Below are positions 46,133 through 53,822 of a stretch of DNA of 64,000 bases, one piece after another. Both the position numbers and the translations under genes were made by a program. This DNA comes from Sideroxyarcus sp. Its GTDB lineage: Bacteria; Pseudomonadota; Gammaproteobacteria; Burkholderiales; Gallionellaceae. The notes below the pieces were generated by a model that worked only from the letters and a program-made list of their open reading frames with translations, made no database searches and had not been told where the DNA came from. Location: contig JAUSBC010000071.1 of NCBI GenBank assembly GCA_030652215.1, forward strand, positions 1 to 64,000, read 5' to 3'. The stretch's first letter is position 1, and every line of letters starts with the position of its first letter.

Positions 46133-46179
46133 ATTCTATGCGAGGAAGAATAATTGCGTACCTATCAAGACAGATAGTT
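46133..46179 (-). promoter_or_regulatory. Lux-box-like operator and promoter for the leftward operon
   Basis: A 20-bp imperfect palindrome ACCTATC-N6-GATAGTT lies at 46160-46179. On the minus strand a -10 TAGAAT (46133-46138, 5 of 6 matches) lies 21 bp from its edge, so the box is centred near -43 as in class-II LuxR promoters. Predicted start is about 46126, giving a leader of about 517 nt before the 579-aa gene. Confidence 0.7.
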
Positions 46180-46227
46180 GTCCACCAACGCCTATCGTTG
46201 ACGCAACCACCGGAATAGCCTGCACAT

Positions 46228-46274
46228 ACCTATCAGTTTGGATAGTTATCACAATTACCCATCTCGCATATGTT
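46228..46274 (+). promoter_or_regulatory. Lux-box-like operator and promoter for the rightward operon
   Basis: The second box ACCTATC-N6-GATAGTT (46228-46247) shares both 7-bp arms with the first. On the plus strand a -10 TATGTT (46269-46274) again lies 21 bp away; predicted start about 46281. The two boxes are 68 bp apart, and the promoters face away from each other. An isolated half site (CCTATC) lies between them at 46191. Confidence 0.7.
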
Positions 46275-46479
46275 CTTATACCAAGGTAATGCTGTTACGC
46301 ACTCGGGCCAGCCAGAAAGATGCGGTTTGGAAATTTTCATAGCGCTAGATATTGATCTCAGACATCAATGGCATTAGGCACTTTGAGGAGCGTACTCCTA
46401 CCCAGCAATTTGATTGAGATATGCTCCCAATTCATGCGGGGTGAACTCGTCAGAATTTACAACGTGAATAAGGAAATTG

Positions 46480-47256
46480 ATGATGAGTAGATCAAGCACC
46501 CTCGAGACAGGCCATGAATTTGTTACCGCACTATGTGAAGAAGCTCGCAATCATCGCGCAGTCAATCACCCGTACCTGCAGCAATTAATCGCCGGCGACG
46601 TTCCTGACATCAAGGGCGCGCTAAAAGACTTCGTATTTCAGTACTCTGCGTATTCTATGGATTTTATCCGCTATCTCACCGCCACCATTGCGCAGCTCGA
46701 GAGAGGGGAGCACCGCAAGGCCCTCATGAAGAACCTGGTTGAGGAGACCGGCAAAATTGATGCAGAGAATGCCGCACTCCTCGGGACGATAGGCATCGAT
46801 TTGGAGTGGGTTGACGGGATTTCCCACCCCGAACTCTTCTCGCGCTACATGAATGCAGCAGGTATAGACAAAGAATTCCTGCGAAATAATCAGTACGCGG
46901 ATGAGGCTGTCGTTTGGCGAGACCTATTCTTCTCTCTGTGCTCCAAGGAAGGCCCCACTCGAGCTCTCGGTGCAATCGGACTCGGTACCGAGAACATCGT
47001 CAAATACATCTACCGCCCCTTCATCAAGGCGATTGAGCGGCACCTCGATATCTCGCTGCGTGATCGCGTATTTTTCGACCTCCACGCCGCGCTCGATGAT
47101 CAGCATGGTGAGGCGTTAACGAATATAGCTATCGATTACGCAGAAAATTGGGAGCATCGAAAGCAGATTCGCGATGGCATGCACATGGCCCTCAGCATCA
47201 GGAACGCGTTTTTCGACGCATTGCAAGCCAAAGCTCTGGCCATGAAGCCTACTTGA
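46480..47256 (+). CDS. Heme-oxygenase-like diiron oxidase (HDO/TenA-PqqC fold)
   Basis: Predicted 258-aa all-helical protein. NLVEETGKIDAEN, ELFSRYMNAAG, GTENIVKYIYRPF and DLHAALDDQHGEALTNIA supply Glu/His/Asp candidates for a diiron site, as in SznF, UndA and related N-oxygenases or decarboxylases. ATG at 46480 follows AAGGAAATTG; the frame could start at TTG 46477. First gene of the rightward operon. It probably oxidises an amine, guanidine or acyl substrate (inference). Confidence 0.75.
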   Translation: MMSRSSTLETGHEFVTALCEEARNHRAVNHPYLQQLIAGDVPDIKGALKDFVFQYSAYSMDFIRYLTATIAQLERGEHRKALMKNLVEETGKIDAENAALLGTIGIDLEWVDGISHPELFSRYMNAAGIDKEFLRNNQYADEAVVWRDLFFSLCSKEGPTRALGAIGLGTENIVKYIYRPFIKAIERHLDISLRDRVFFDLHAALDDQHGEALTNIAIDYAENWEHRKQIRDGMHMALSIRNAFFDALQAKALAMKPT

Positions 47257-47331
47257 TGGCTACGCGCCATCAATGGAAAAAACCCACAAGTAGCAGCAGT
47301 TTATTATGAACTATCCAAGAAAGACTTGACC

Positions 47332-47799
47332 ATGAAACCAGACAACTACATCTACTCTTCACGCGATTTCGGCGAAACCATTGCTACACTCGACATCGCC
47401 AGACCGGACCGGCCCCTCATCCACAAAGATGTGACCGGCACCAAAAACAAAGCCAATCAAGGATTCACCGAAGACAGAAAGCATCCTGTGCACATTGTGG
47501 ATTTGCCGAGCAGAGCCGTCAGCGTGTCCATCGGAGGGATTCTCGGTGGAGGCAGAACCCGCAAACACCGCCACACCTATGAAACCATCATCTACATTTT
47601 GAAAGGCAAGGGATACAGTATTGTCGAAGGAGTGCGCGCTGACTGGGAAGCCGGCGATGCGGTACTGGTTCCCCGCTGGAATTGGCACCAACACTTCAAC
47701 TTGAGCGAGACGGAATATGCTGAGTATCTGGGAGCCGAGAACGCACCTATGCTGCAGAATCTGGGGTTGGCATTGCGCGAAGAAGCCGAGAAGTGGTGA
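47332..47799 (+). CDS. Cupin-domain protein
   Basis: Predicted 155-aa single-domain cupin. Motif 1 is HRHTYETIIYILKGKGYSIVEG, and motif 2 is GDAVLVPRWNWHQHFN, giving three or more His and a Glu for metal binding. It lies 75 bp after the diiron gene on the same strand. In SznF a diiron HDO and a cupin are fused and form an N-nitroso product; the split pair here may act in sequence too (inference). Confidence 0.85.
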   Translation: MKPDNYIYSSRDFGETIATLDIARPDRPLIHKDVTGTKNKANQGFTEDRKHPVHIVDLPSRAVSVSIGGILGGGRTRKHRHTYETIIYILKGKGYSIVEGVRADWEAGDAVLVPRWNWHQHFNLSETEYAEYLGAENAPMLQNLGLALREEAEKW

Positions 47800-48191
47800 G
47801 TTGCATTTACTTAAGTAGATCCAGGGTGCCCGCACACTGAGACCGTCCGAATCGCGTCGCGAGTGTCTCTGAAATTTCGCGTCACGATCAGCGTTCGCAC
47901 GGAGTCAACCTCAACTGCATTGTTAAGCGTGAAAACCGTCACGATGTAGATTGGATTGACCAGCCGGGCGGGCTTCTTGGGGCGCACGTAAAAGGATTGG
48001 ACCAACAATTGCGAGCAATCCATATCGTTGTGGCCGCTCCAACTTTTGCGCGTTTGCGTTGCATTCTTGTGTCCTACTGTTGTTTTTTGTTGCAACCATT
48101 TAGATTGACAATTACTCTTAGCCACATGCGTACCAATGGTGGTGGATCACGTACTAGAGCTTCTTATAAGGAAGCCAAATATTTCTTGGAT
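47800..48191. other. Intergenic stretch before luxR
   Basis: About 390 bp without a supported gene. A 104-codon open frame on the minus strand has unlikely composition and no ribosome-binding site. No lux-box-like palindrome was seen, so luxR may have its own weak promoter or be read from the upstream operon. Confidence 0.4.
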
Positions 48192-48216
48192 AGGAGGAGA
48201 TCATATGCACTGAGTG
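48192..48216 (+). promoter_or_regulatory. luxR translation start with a two-codon ORF
   Basis: A strong Shine-Dalgarno AGGAGGAG (48192-48199) leads to ATG-CAC-TGA (48205-48213), a complete two-codon ORF. The luxR GTG follows immediately (48214-48216). Translation of LuxR may depend on restart at GTG, or on the internal ATG at 48229, which would keep the level of the regulator low. Confidence 0.55.
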
Positions 48217-48951
48217 GAATTATTGTCTATGAAATTTTTCGAACGAAGTCTTTCTTTGCTGGACTGTACAACAGAAGAAGCATTGGAAAACGAGGTAATT
48301 CAAATTGGGAGTGACTTGGGATTTGAACAGATATTAATGGCTAAGACCTTCCGCCTCCCTGTCTCCTTAGATACGGCATCAATTCTCGGAAACTTTTCTG
48401 ATAAATGGTTCAATTACTATTGCCGCGAGCAGTTGGTCAACATTGACCCAAGGGTCGCTCACAGCAAAACTCACTCAACTCCCTTGCTCTGGGATCCGTC
48501 CATTTTCGTAAGCAAGGACCAGAAAGAAATGTACGAACAAGCTGCAAGTCACGGCCTGTCCTCTGGAATTACACTCCCGTTCCATGGGGCGAAAGGTGAG
48601 GTAGGAATGCTAAGTTTTTCAACATCAGCCAAGCCAGGCCTCAATACACAACGGGATCTCTGCCATGTATTGCCCATACTTTCCATGATACGTGATTTCG
48701 CTTTCGATGCTTCTTTTCGCTTTGCCAAACGAGTCAATCACGAACCCACTCCACCCATCACTCTACGCGAGCTTGAATGTCTAAAATGGTGTGCCAGCGG
48801 GAAAAGTTCCTGGGAGATATCAACAATATTCGGTTGTTCGGAAGCGGCGGTGAATTTTCATTTTAGCAATTTGAGGAGAAAGTTTAATGTCCACTCCCGT
48901 AGGGATGTAGTGGTCAAAGCAATTCTTCATGGATTACTAAATGTGCGTTAA
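48214..48951 (+). CDS. LuxR-type quorum-sensing regulator (solo)
   Basis: Predicted 245-aa AHL-type receptor. The N-terminal pocket has WFNYYCREQLVNIDP (Trp, Tyr, Asp-Pro), PLLWD and GLSSGITLPF, the usual acyl-homoserine-lactone contacts. The C-terminal HTH has TLRELECLKWCASGKSSWEIS and VNFHFSNLRRKF. No luxI is present in the window, so the ligand is unknown; it could be an exogenous AHL or the cluster product. It probably binds the two lux-box-like sites at 46160 and 46228. Confidence 0.9.
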   Translation: MELLSMKFFERSLSLLDCTTEEALENEVIQIGSDLGFEQILMAKTFRLPVSLDTASILGNFSDKWFNYYCREQLVNIDPRVAHSKTHSTPLLWDPSIFVSKDQKEMYEQAASHGLSSGITLPFHGAKGEVGMLSFSTSAKPGLNTQRDLCHVLPILSMIRDFAFDASFRFAKRVNHEPTPPITLRELECLKWCASGKSSWEISTIFGCSEAAVNFHFSNLRRKFNVHSRRDVVVKAILHGLLNVR

Positions 48952-48952
48952 T

Positions 48953-48970
48953 TGCGCGATTTTTCGCGCA
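48953..48970 (+). terminator. Hairpin directly after luxR
   Basis: Perfect 7-bp stem TGCGCGA/TCGCGCA with a TTTT loop, beginning 2 bp after the luxR stop. It lacks a T tract after the stem, so termination is uncertain. Confidence 0.4.
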
Positions 48971-49094
48971 GGTCGCTTTGAACTTAATGTAAGAACTCAA
49001 CACCGCCGAAGGTTCGACATAAACTCGGGATTTCTGAGCGCAAAGGCAATGAGCCCTTCCAAGGGGTTCAATTCTGGGTGATATAGATCATTAG

Positions 49095-49649
49095 CTGAGC
49101 AATCCCGATTTCGCTTTGCAGGGGCCGATAGAATATGACATCAGCTTCAAGTACCAGCCCTCCACATCAGTCCTGCGGGGCGGGGCATTTGACTCGGTCG
49201 AGTTCACCAAGCTAAAGAAATACTACGACGTCATCTGGAAGGTTGACCCGCCCCACGATATGTACGGCAAGGTTGTCAGCGTGGATGAATGGTGCAATGG
49301 CAGGCCTGTGGTCATCAGTAACATGGGGGCATTCATCAAGAAGCACTTGGCGTACATCTTGCGTACCGAAGGGCGGGAAACAACGAGCAAGGCAGCAAAG
49401 GCCATGCTTGCAGCCGAGTACGTGAGCCTCGCACAAACGGCACGCGCCTCAGGCCACCTCAAGGAGGCGGAAGAACTCTACGAAAAAGGGGCGGCCGAGT
49501 TCTCAGAGGCTGGTCAAAAGGAGAAGCAGGCGGGCGCACTGCGCGGGCTTTTGGGTATTTACCGGCAGGCAGGTGTAACAGACAAGGCCGCAGGCGTCGA
49601 AAAGATGCTCGCGAAGGTTGTGACCAACAAGCAGAAGGGCATCAAGTAG
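49095..49649 (+). pseudogene. Probable 5'-truncated gene, unknown
   Basis: The frame is open from 49095 to 49649 but has no ATG near its start; a TTG lies at 49116. The C-terminal half (LEEAEELYEKGAAEFSEAGQKEKQAG-like helical repeats, residues 110-165) resembles a TPR pair. The N-terminal part contains GPIEYDISFKYQPSTSVLRGGAFDSVEFTKLKKYYDV. The lack of a start and ribosome-binding site suggests a remnant. Confidence 0.45.
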
Positions 49650-49727
49650 GCGGCGGTGAGGGCTTTGCGGGGATGACCGGGGTACGCCCACAATCTCGGG
49701 CGTGCCTCTCCCCATCAGAATAGGGTC

Positions 49728-49972
49728 ATAGACAACAACCCGGTTGAGAATGCGATCCTTCCGATAGTGCTAAGAAAAAAGAACTGGCAATTTGTGGGCA
49801 GTGACGCGCCGGAAAAAGAGTGGCTGCAATACAAAGCCTATTTGCCACCGCAAAGCTCAACGGTATCGAGCCTGCCCCCTATCTGAAAAATACGCTGATA
49901 AAACCTCCTGTCTGGACCATGAGACTGATCGACGTACTCCTGCCGCTCAAATCAACAACACAAATCGTTTGA
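49728..49972 (+). pseudogene. IS66-family transposase C-terminal remnant
   Basis: Frame 1 reads IDNNPVENAILPIVLRKKNW, the conserved IS66 TnpC block (DNN-ENAI-P...RKNW). After a shift near 49815 the second frame reads IQSLFATAKLNGIEPAPYLK and ends LIDVLLPL, the standard end of the same protein. Only the last 80 or so codons survive, and no inverted repeats were found, so it is a dead fragment marking past insertion activity. Confidence 0.85.
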
Positions 49973-50010
49973 ATTAAACAGGTGGCGCGGCTGGACGCTT
50001 GCATTTGAAT

Positions 50011-50304
50011 TCACTTTTGGGTGGCGGAAAAAATATCTTTATAAATACCCTGAGCTGACACCACGAAAACAGCGATGCCACCAATGAATATGTAGATGTC
50101 GATGCCCTTGAGATATGCTTTTGCAGGCTCATAAATGCACCCCGCCATTAACAGCAGCCCACAAACAATACCGCTGGATAACAGAAACGTATTAACGATT
50201 ACTCCAAGGTTAAGGCTTTCCCTGTTTTGGTGGCAGCGAAGAACATAAAACAAGACGAAAACAACTCCAAGAGCAACGGAAGGAAGAAGAACTATTGAAT
50301 CCAC
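50011..50304 (-). CDS. Small two- or three-helix membrane protein
   Basis: Predicted 97-aa protein with GTG start at 50304, chosen because AAAGGGGGG lies 6-10 bp upstream. Hydrophobic stretches at about 5-22, 35-60 and 70-88 suggest three membrane helices. It starts one base after the stop of the glycine-zipper gene, so the two are coupled. Not recognised. Confidence 0.55.
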   Translation of the reverse strand: MDSIVLLPSVALGVVFVLFYVLRCHQNRESLNLGVIVNTFLLSSGIVCGLLLMAGCIYEPAKAYLKGIDIYIFIGGIAVFVVSAQGIYKDIFSATQK

Positions 50305-50305
50305 T

Positions 50306-50500
50306 CTATTTCCCCCCTTTGCGCTTGTCTTCGTTTGCCTTTTCCCCAATAAGAAGGCCGAGGAATCCACCAATGATGGCACCCGCTGGCCCGCCTACTG
50401 AAGCGCCCAAGATGGCCCCCCCCAAGCCCGCTCCCGCAAGACGATTTGACTCTTCCTCTGGGCGTTTTGGTTGTGGCATGTCTGGCTTATCGGGTTCCAT
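50306..50500 (-). CDS. Glycine-zipper small membrane protein
   Basis: Predicted 64-aa protein. The core AGAGLGGAILGASVGGPAGA continues IIGGFLGLLIG, a glycine-zipper able to pack in membranes. It is flanked by an acidic/Pro N-terminus and a basic C-terminus (EKANEDKRKGGK). Glycine-zipper peptides can form pores or anchor to membranes. With the coupled membrane gene after it, it could be a toxin-like pair (inference). Confidence 0.6.
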   Translation of the reverse strand: MEPDKPDMPQPKRPEEESNRLAGAGLGGAILGASVGGPAGAIIGGFLGLLIGEKANEDKRKGGK

Positions 50501-50566
50501 GGTGCACCTACTCCCTTAATTGTGTTTTAACTATGCTGTAGTCATAATTTATCAATAGCACGCATC

Positions 50567-50770
50567 GTGCCGCGAACCAAGCGAAATATCAAGGTTGATG
50601 CCAAAACAATGTTTTGGCGAAAAACGACCGCCGACGCTTTGGCTGATTGCTGCGTTGATGTATGCTTTGGTGAGCTAAGTCACCGGATTCCGATAGGTGA
50701 TGTGTTGCCCGCAAAGGCCGAGTTGGCGACCTGCCAAATTGTAGTACTCAAGACGGGGTTGGAAAAATGA
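50567..50770 (+). CDS. 67-aa unknown protein
   Basis: GTG start at 50567 (MPRTKRNIKVDAK). Three Cys are present. Overlaps the next gene by 4 bp (ATGA), which supports translation. No family recognised. Confidence 0.45.
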   Translation: MPRTKRNIKVDAKTMFWRKTTADALADCCVDVCFGELSHRIPIGDVLPAKAELATCQIVVLKTGLEK

Positions 50771-51024
50771 GTTGGACAACACTTTCCATTGCACTTCTCT
50801 ATTCAGCCGTCATGGCATACTTAGTTCTCGTGAAGGACTGGTCGATATTTGATGCAGGACTAGTCATGATCGGCCTTGGTCTCTCAGTGATGGCCATAAT
50901 TGTGCTGGTAATAGTGCGCATGCCAGGAGAGGATAGAAAGACCGTTTGGCAGTCATTCCATGTCACTTGGCGCAGGGAGTTGCGAGAAGTTATGGGCTTA
51001 CTACTGTTTCGAGGGAGGAAATAA
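50767..51024 (+). CDS. 85-aa membrane protein
   Basis: Two membrane helices (LSIALLYSAVMAYLVLV and AGLVMIGLGLSVMAIIVLVIV) followed by a basic cytoplasmic tail (EDRKTVWQSFHVTWRRELRE). Coupled to the upstream ORF. Not recognised. Confidence 0.55.
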   Translation: MSWTTLSIALLYSAVMAYLVLVKDWSIFDAGLVMIGLGLSVMAIIVLVIVRMPGEDRKTVWQSFHVTWRRELREVMGLLLFRGRK

Positions 51025-51057
51025 TTGCATCACACTCTGCAAGTCTGACCGGCCAGT

Positions 51058-51504
51058 ATGATTCTATTTCTTGATTTCGATGGAGTGCTCCACCCTGTAA
51101 GCCCCTTCAACAGGGACGTGGGTGTTCTCTGTCATCTCCAACGGTTTGAGGAGGTCATGCGGGATTTCCCAGAGTGGAAAATTGTGATCAGTAGCAGTTG
51201 GCGCGAGGAGTTCACACTTGATGTCCTACGGGATTTCTTCAGCACTGATATTGCAGCACGAGTCATTGGGGTCACGCCAATCGTTCTGTCCAACGGAGAT
51301 TTCTTGCGTGAAGTAGAGATCAGGCAGTACTTGTCTGCGGCCGGTCCACAGACAACGCCTTGGCTTGCCCTGGATGACGCCGCTCATGGTTTTCAGGACA
51401 AGAGTCACTTGGTTCTATGTTCGCCGGAAATTGGATTTGACGATGTCGCTGCCAAGAAGCTTCGAAATGAACTGACGGTTAAAACCGGTGCTGATGCCGC
51501 ATGA
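51058..51504 (+). CDS. HAD-family phosphatase-like protein
   Basis: Predicted 148-aa protein. Motif I is FLDFDGVLHP (nucleophile Asp, then Asp), motif II ISSSW, and motif IV LALDDA. It fits the stand-alone HAD domain known from Swiss-army-knife RNA repair proteins, usually a phosphatase for nucleic-acid ends or small phosphates. Lies 33 bp after the membrane gene. Confidence 0.8.
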   Translation: MILFLDFDGVLHPVSPFNRDVGVLCHLQRFEEVMRDFPEWKIVISSSWREEFTLDVLRDFFSTDIAARVIGVTPIVLSNGDFLREVEIRQYLSAAGPQTTPWLALDDAAHGFQDKSHLVLCSPEIGFDDVAAKKLRNELTVKTGADAA

Positions 51505-51890
51505 CATAAAGATGTGAGGAACAATCAATTACGCAGCCGAATTTAAGCCGGCAAAAGGACCGGCAGTGTTACTGATGAGACAGGCCAGACTTCCTCTGAT
51601 AGGCATCGCCCGATGTTCGGAACAGTCCTTCGCGAACGGCAGCTTTAGCGAAGGCAATTTCGAAACTTGAGCTACTGCAATGTTTCAATTACAGTCGGTC
51701 AAGCGGCGTGGAATTGTGCTGGTACGAAGGCCGTCCTTCGGCCACAACCGAATGATCCAGATTGCCATACCATCTGCTTAGGGGGCATGATGCACGTAGA
51801 AATTTCGAATACTATGGTATCGAGTTGGTGCAAACATGGCTTATGACAATGCACTTTTCAAAATCTATTAGATATGAACGGGGAAGAGAT
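51505..51890. other. Intergenic stretch before the caspase gene
   Basis: No gene supported. One hairpin (GGCCG/CGGCC near 51728-51742) is visible. The caspase reading frame is open from 51762, but the ribosome-binding site points to 51891. Confidence 0.4.
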
Positions 51891-52601
51891 ATGAAGCGTA
51901 AAGCACTACTCATCGGCAACACTGGTGGTTTAAATGGCGTGGCGTTAGACGTAGAAAGAATGGCAGAGTTTCTGAAAAGCCGCACAGGTGGTGCGTGGCT
52001 GGACCATGAAATCGAACCGCTCATGAACCCCAAGAAGGCCGCTCTTCAATCCAGCATTCAACGGATAAAAGCACAGGCACCCGATTACTTGGTACTTTTG
52101 TTTAGTGGGCACGGAGCCCATGACGGCCAAACGATCCTGGAATTAAATGGAAATGGGGAAACGATTGAAGAATCTGCGTTGCAAAAACTGGCCCTCCGGC
52201 AACTCAGCATCTTCGATTGCTGCCGTGTGGGTTCGGAGCAGGTGAAAAAGGCGATGCTTGCTATGGATTCTCTTGCTTTCCGTGAATCCTTCGACCCCGT
52301 AAGAGAGCGGTACGATAATAGAATTATGCAGGCTATCCCGCAACAGGTAAGACTCTATGCATGCGCAGTCGATCAATGTTCATATGACACTCCGAACGGA
52401 GCCTTGTACCTAAACAATCTGCTGACATCCGCTCAGACCATCGATACGAGTGCGACGTTTAAGACGGTCGAACTTGCGCACGCAGAGGCTCGGGAAAAGA
52501 CTGTGGCGCAAGCTAAGTATAATAAAGATGGGCCTCAGACGCCCCAGGCATACTTGCCAAAATGCCTAACAACTCAGCAACTCATCATTTCACTGAAATG
52601 A
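51891..52601 (+). CDS. Caspase-like (C14/metacaspase) protease
   Basis: Predicted 236-aa peptidase. The catalytic His is in LVLLFSGHGAHDG, the catalytic Cys in LSIFDCCRVGS, and the N-terminus KRKALLIGNTGG ... LDVERMAEFL is the usual caspase beta-strand start. ATG 51891 follows GGGGAAGAG. It overlaps the membrane protein gene. Bacterial caspase-like proteases often act as cell-suicide effectors in phage defence; with the membrane partner this could be such a pair (inference). Confidence 0.85.
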   Translation: MKRKALLIGNTGGLNGVALDVERMAEFLKSRTGGAWLDHEIEPLMNPKKAALQSSIQRIKAQAPDYLVLLFSGHGAHDGQTILELNGNGETIEESALQKLALRQLSIFDCCRVGSEQVKKAMLAMDSLAFRESFDPVRERYDNRIMQAIPQQVRLYACAVDQCSYDTPNGALYLNNLLTSAQTIDTSATFKTVELAHAEAREKTVAQAKYNKDGPQTPQAYLPKCLTTQQLIISLK

Positions 52602-53437
52602 GTTCCGATGTTGTTGATGAACAAGGTTCGTCGCCTACCCTAGTGGGCGGCCATTATCACCTCAAGGCTGGCGATATTGACCCAGAGCTAAACAAAAAGA
52701 TTGAGGAGATTGTCCTCAGCACAAAGGACTTCATTGTCTATGTGGACAGCGAGCAGGCAGTTCAGTGGCGGACTACGGATCATCACAAGATGCCGGAATA
52801 TTGCGGTGAAGTGCTGAATACGGTCGCCGCACTAGAAGCAAAGTCGCAGTTTATTTCAGCCCCCCAAACTCTTCGTGTGGTCCGTCGCCGCATAGCTGAG
52901 GGACTTGCCCGCTGCCTTGATGGGTATCCGCGTGAAAATTCTTTTGCCATCATGCGCGAGGTAGAGTTTGAACTAAAGATTCGAAACAAAGAAATTTCCT
53001 GGAAATGGTATTTCCTCTCGGCAATGACGCTAACGGCAGTATTGGTCATTAGCTTTGCTGCTCTTTGGCTATTGCGAGACCAAGCCAGAGCGTGTGTTGG
53101 AGCGGCTGCATTCGAGGTAATTCTTGGCACTATCTGCGGTGCCCTTGGTGCGCTGCTTTCGGTGATGTCCCGTAGCAATCGCCTCATCATGGATGCGAAC
53201 GCAGGTAAGGCCCTTCACCAACTAGAAGGACTTTCGAGAATTGGGGCTGGATTGATTGGTGCACTACTGGTTGCGCTGTCAATTAAGGCCGGAATCATTC
53301 TCGGTGGAATCCGCTTCTCGGGTAATCCCCAAGCCCTCCTATTCGCTTTTTGTATTGTGGCCGGCACAAGCGAGCGCCTAGTGCCATCGCTTATTGCAAC
53401 TTTCGAAAGAAACGCAACACCGAAAACGCAACCATAG
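52598..53437 (+). CDS. Membrane protein partner of the caspase
   Basis: Predicted 279-aa protein. The soluble N-terminal region (1-135) includes VGGHYHLKAGDIDPELNKKIEEIVL. Membrane helices follow at about 140-160, 170-190, 218-235 and 245-262. Start ATG 52598 gives an ATGA overlap with the caspase stop; ATG 52562 in the same frame is an alternative. It could be a pore-forming or sensor protein cut by the caspase (inference). Confidence 0.7.
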   Translation: MSSDVVDEQGSSPTLVGGHYHLKAGDIDPELNKKIEEIVLSTKDFIVYVDSEQAVQWRTTDHHKMPEYCGEVLNTVAALEAKSQFISAPQTLRVVRRRIAEGLARCLDGYPRENSFAIMREVEFELKIRNKEISWKWYFLSAMTLTAVLVISFAALWLLRDQARACVGAAAFEVILGTICGALGALLSVMSRSNRLIMDANAGKALHQLEGLSRIGAGLIGALLVALSIKAGIILGGIRFSGNPQALLFAFCIVAGTSERLVPSLIATFERNATPKTQP

Positions 53438-53822
53438 TAATTGAGGGCTATCGTCACTGTAATCAGTGATGGCTATCCTTGGAGGGAAAGCTTCGCAATA
53501 AAGCCGCATCGCGCCCGCAAACTAGAACGTTCAATCAGCCGATTCGGAGGCAGTCGATTGACCGGATTGGGTTGCGGAAGCAACATCCACAAATTCTCAT
53601 TGACCGCATCGGACGAATTCCTTCCAGTCAGCAATGCAGCCACAGCCGTCCGCTTCAAGATACGTTACTCTCACGTGTCTCCTTTCGGGCAGTCTATAAA
53701 GTAGGTATGATTTCCAAATCCGAACAGTAAAAATCATTCAGTATTGAAACAAAGTTGTCAATTGAACCAAACAACAATAGAGCCGAAGATGACGTATTTG
53801 TTAATTTCCGTAGGAGGGTAAA
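53438..53822. other. Intergenic stretch, no supported gene
   Basis: Two overlapping open frames exist on both strands but lack ribosome-binding sites and have unlikely composition. No repeat or terminator was recognised. Confidence 0.4.

Noticed and set aside
46191-46200. Third lux box between the two boxes
   Set aside because: Only one half site (CCTATC) is present, with no matching second arm.
47811-48125. 104-aa ORF on the minus strand before luxR
   Set aside because: No ribosome-binding site, unlikely composition and no recognisable domain.
53441-53730. Overlapping ORFs of 61-87 aa after the caspase pair
   Set aside because: They overlap on both strands without start signals or domain features.
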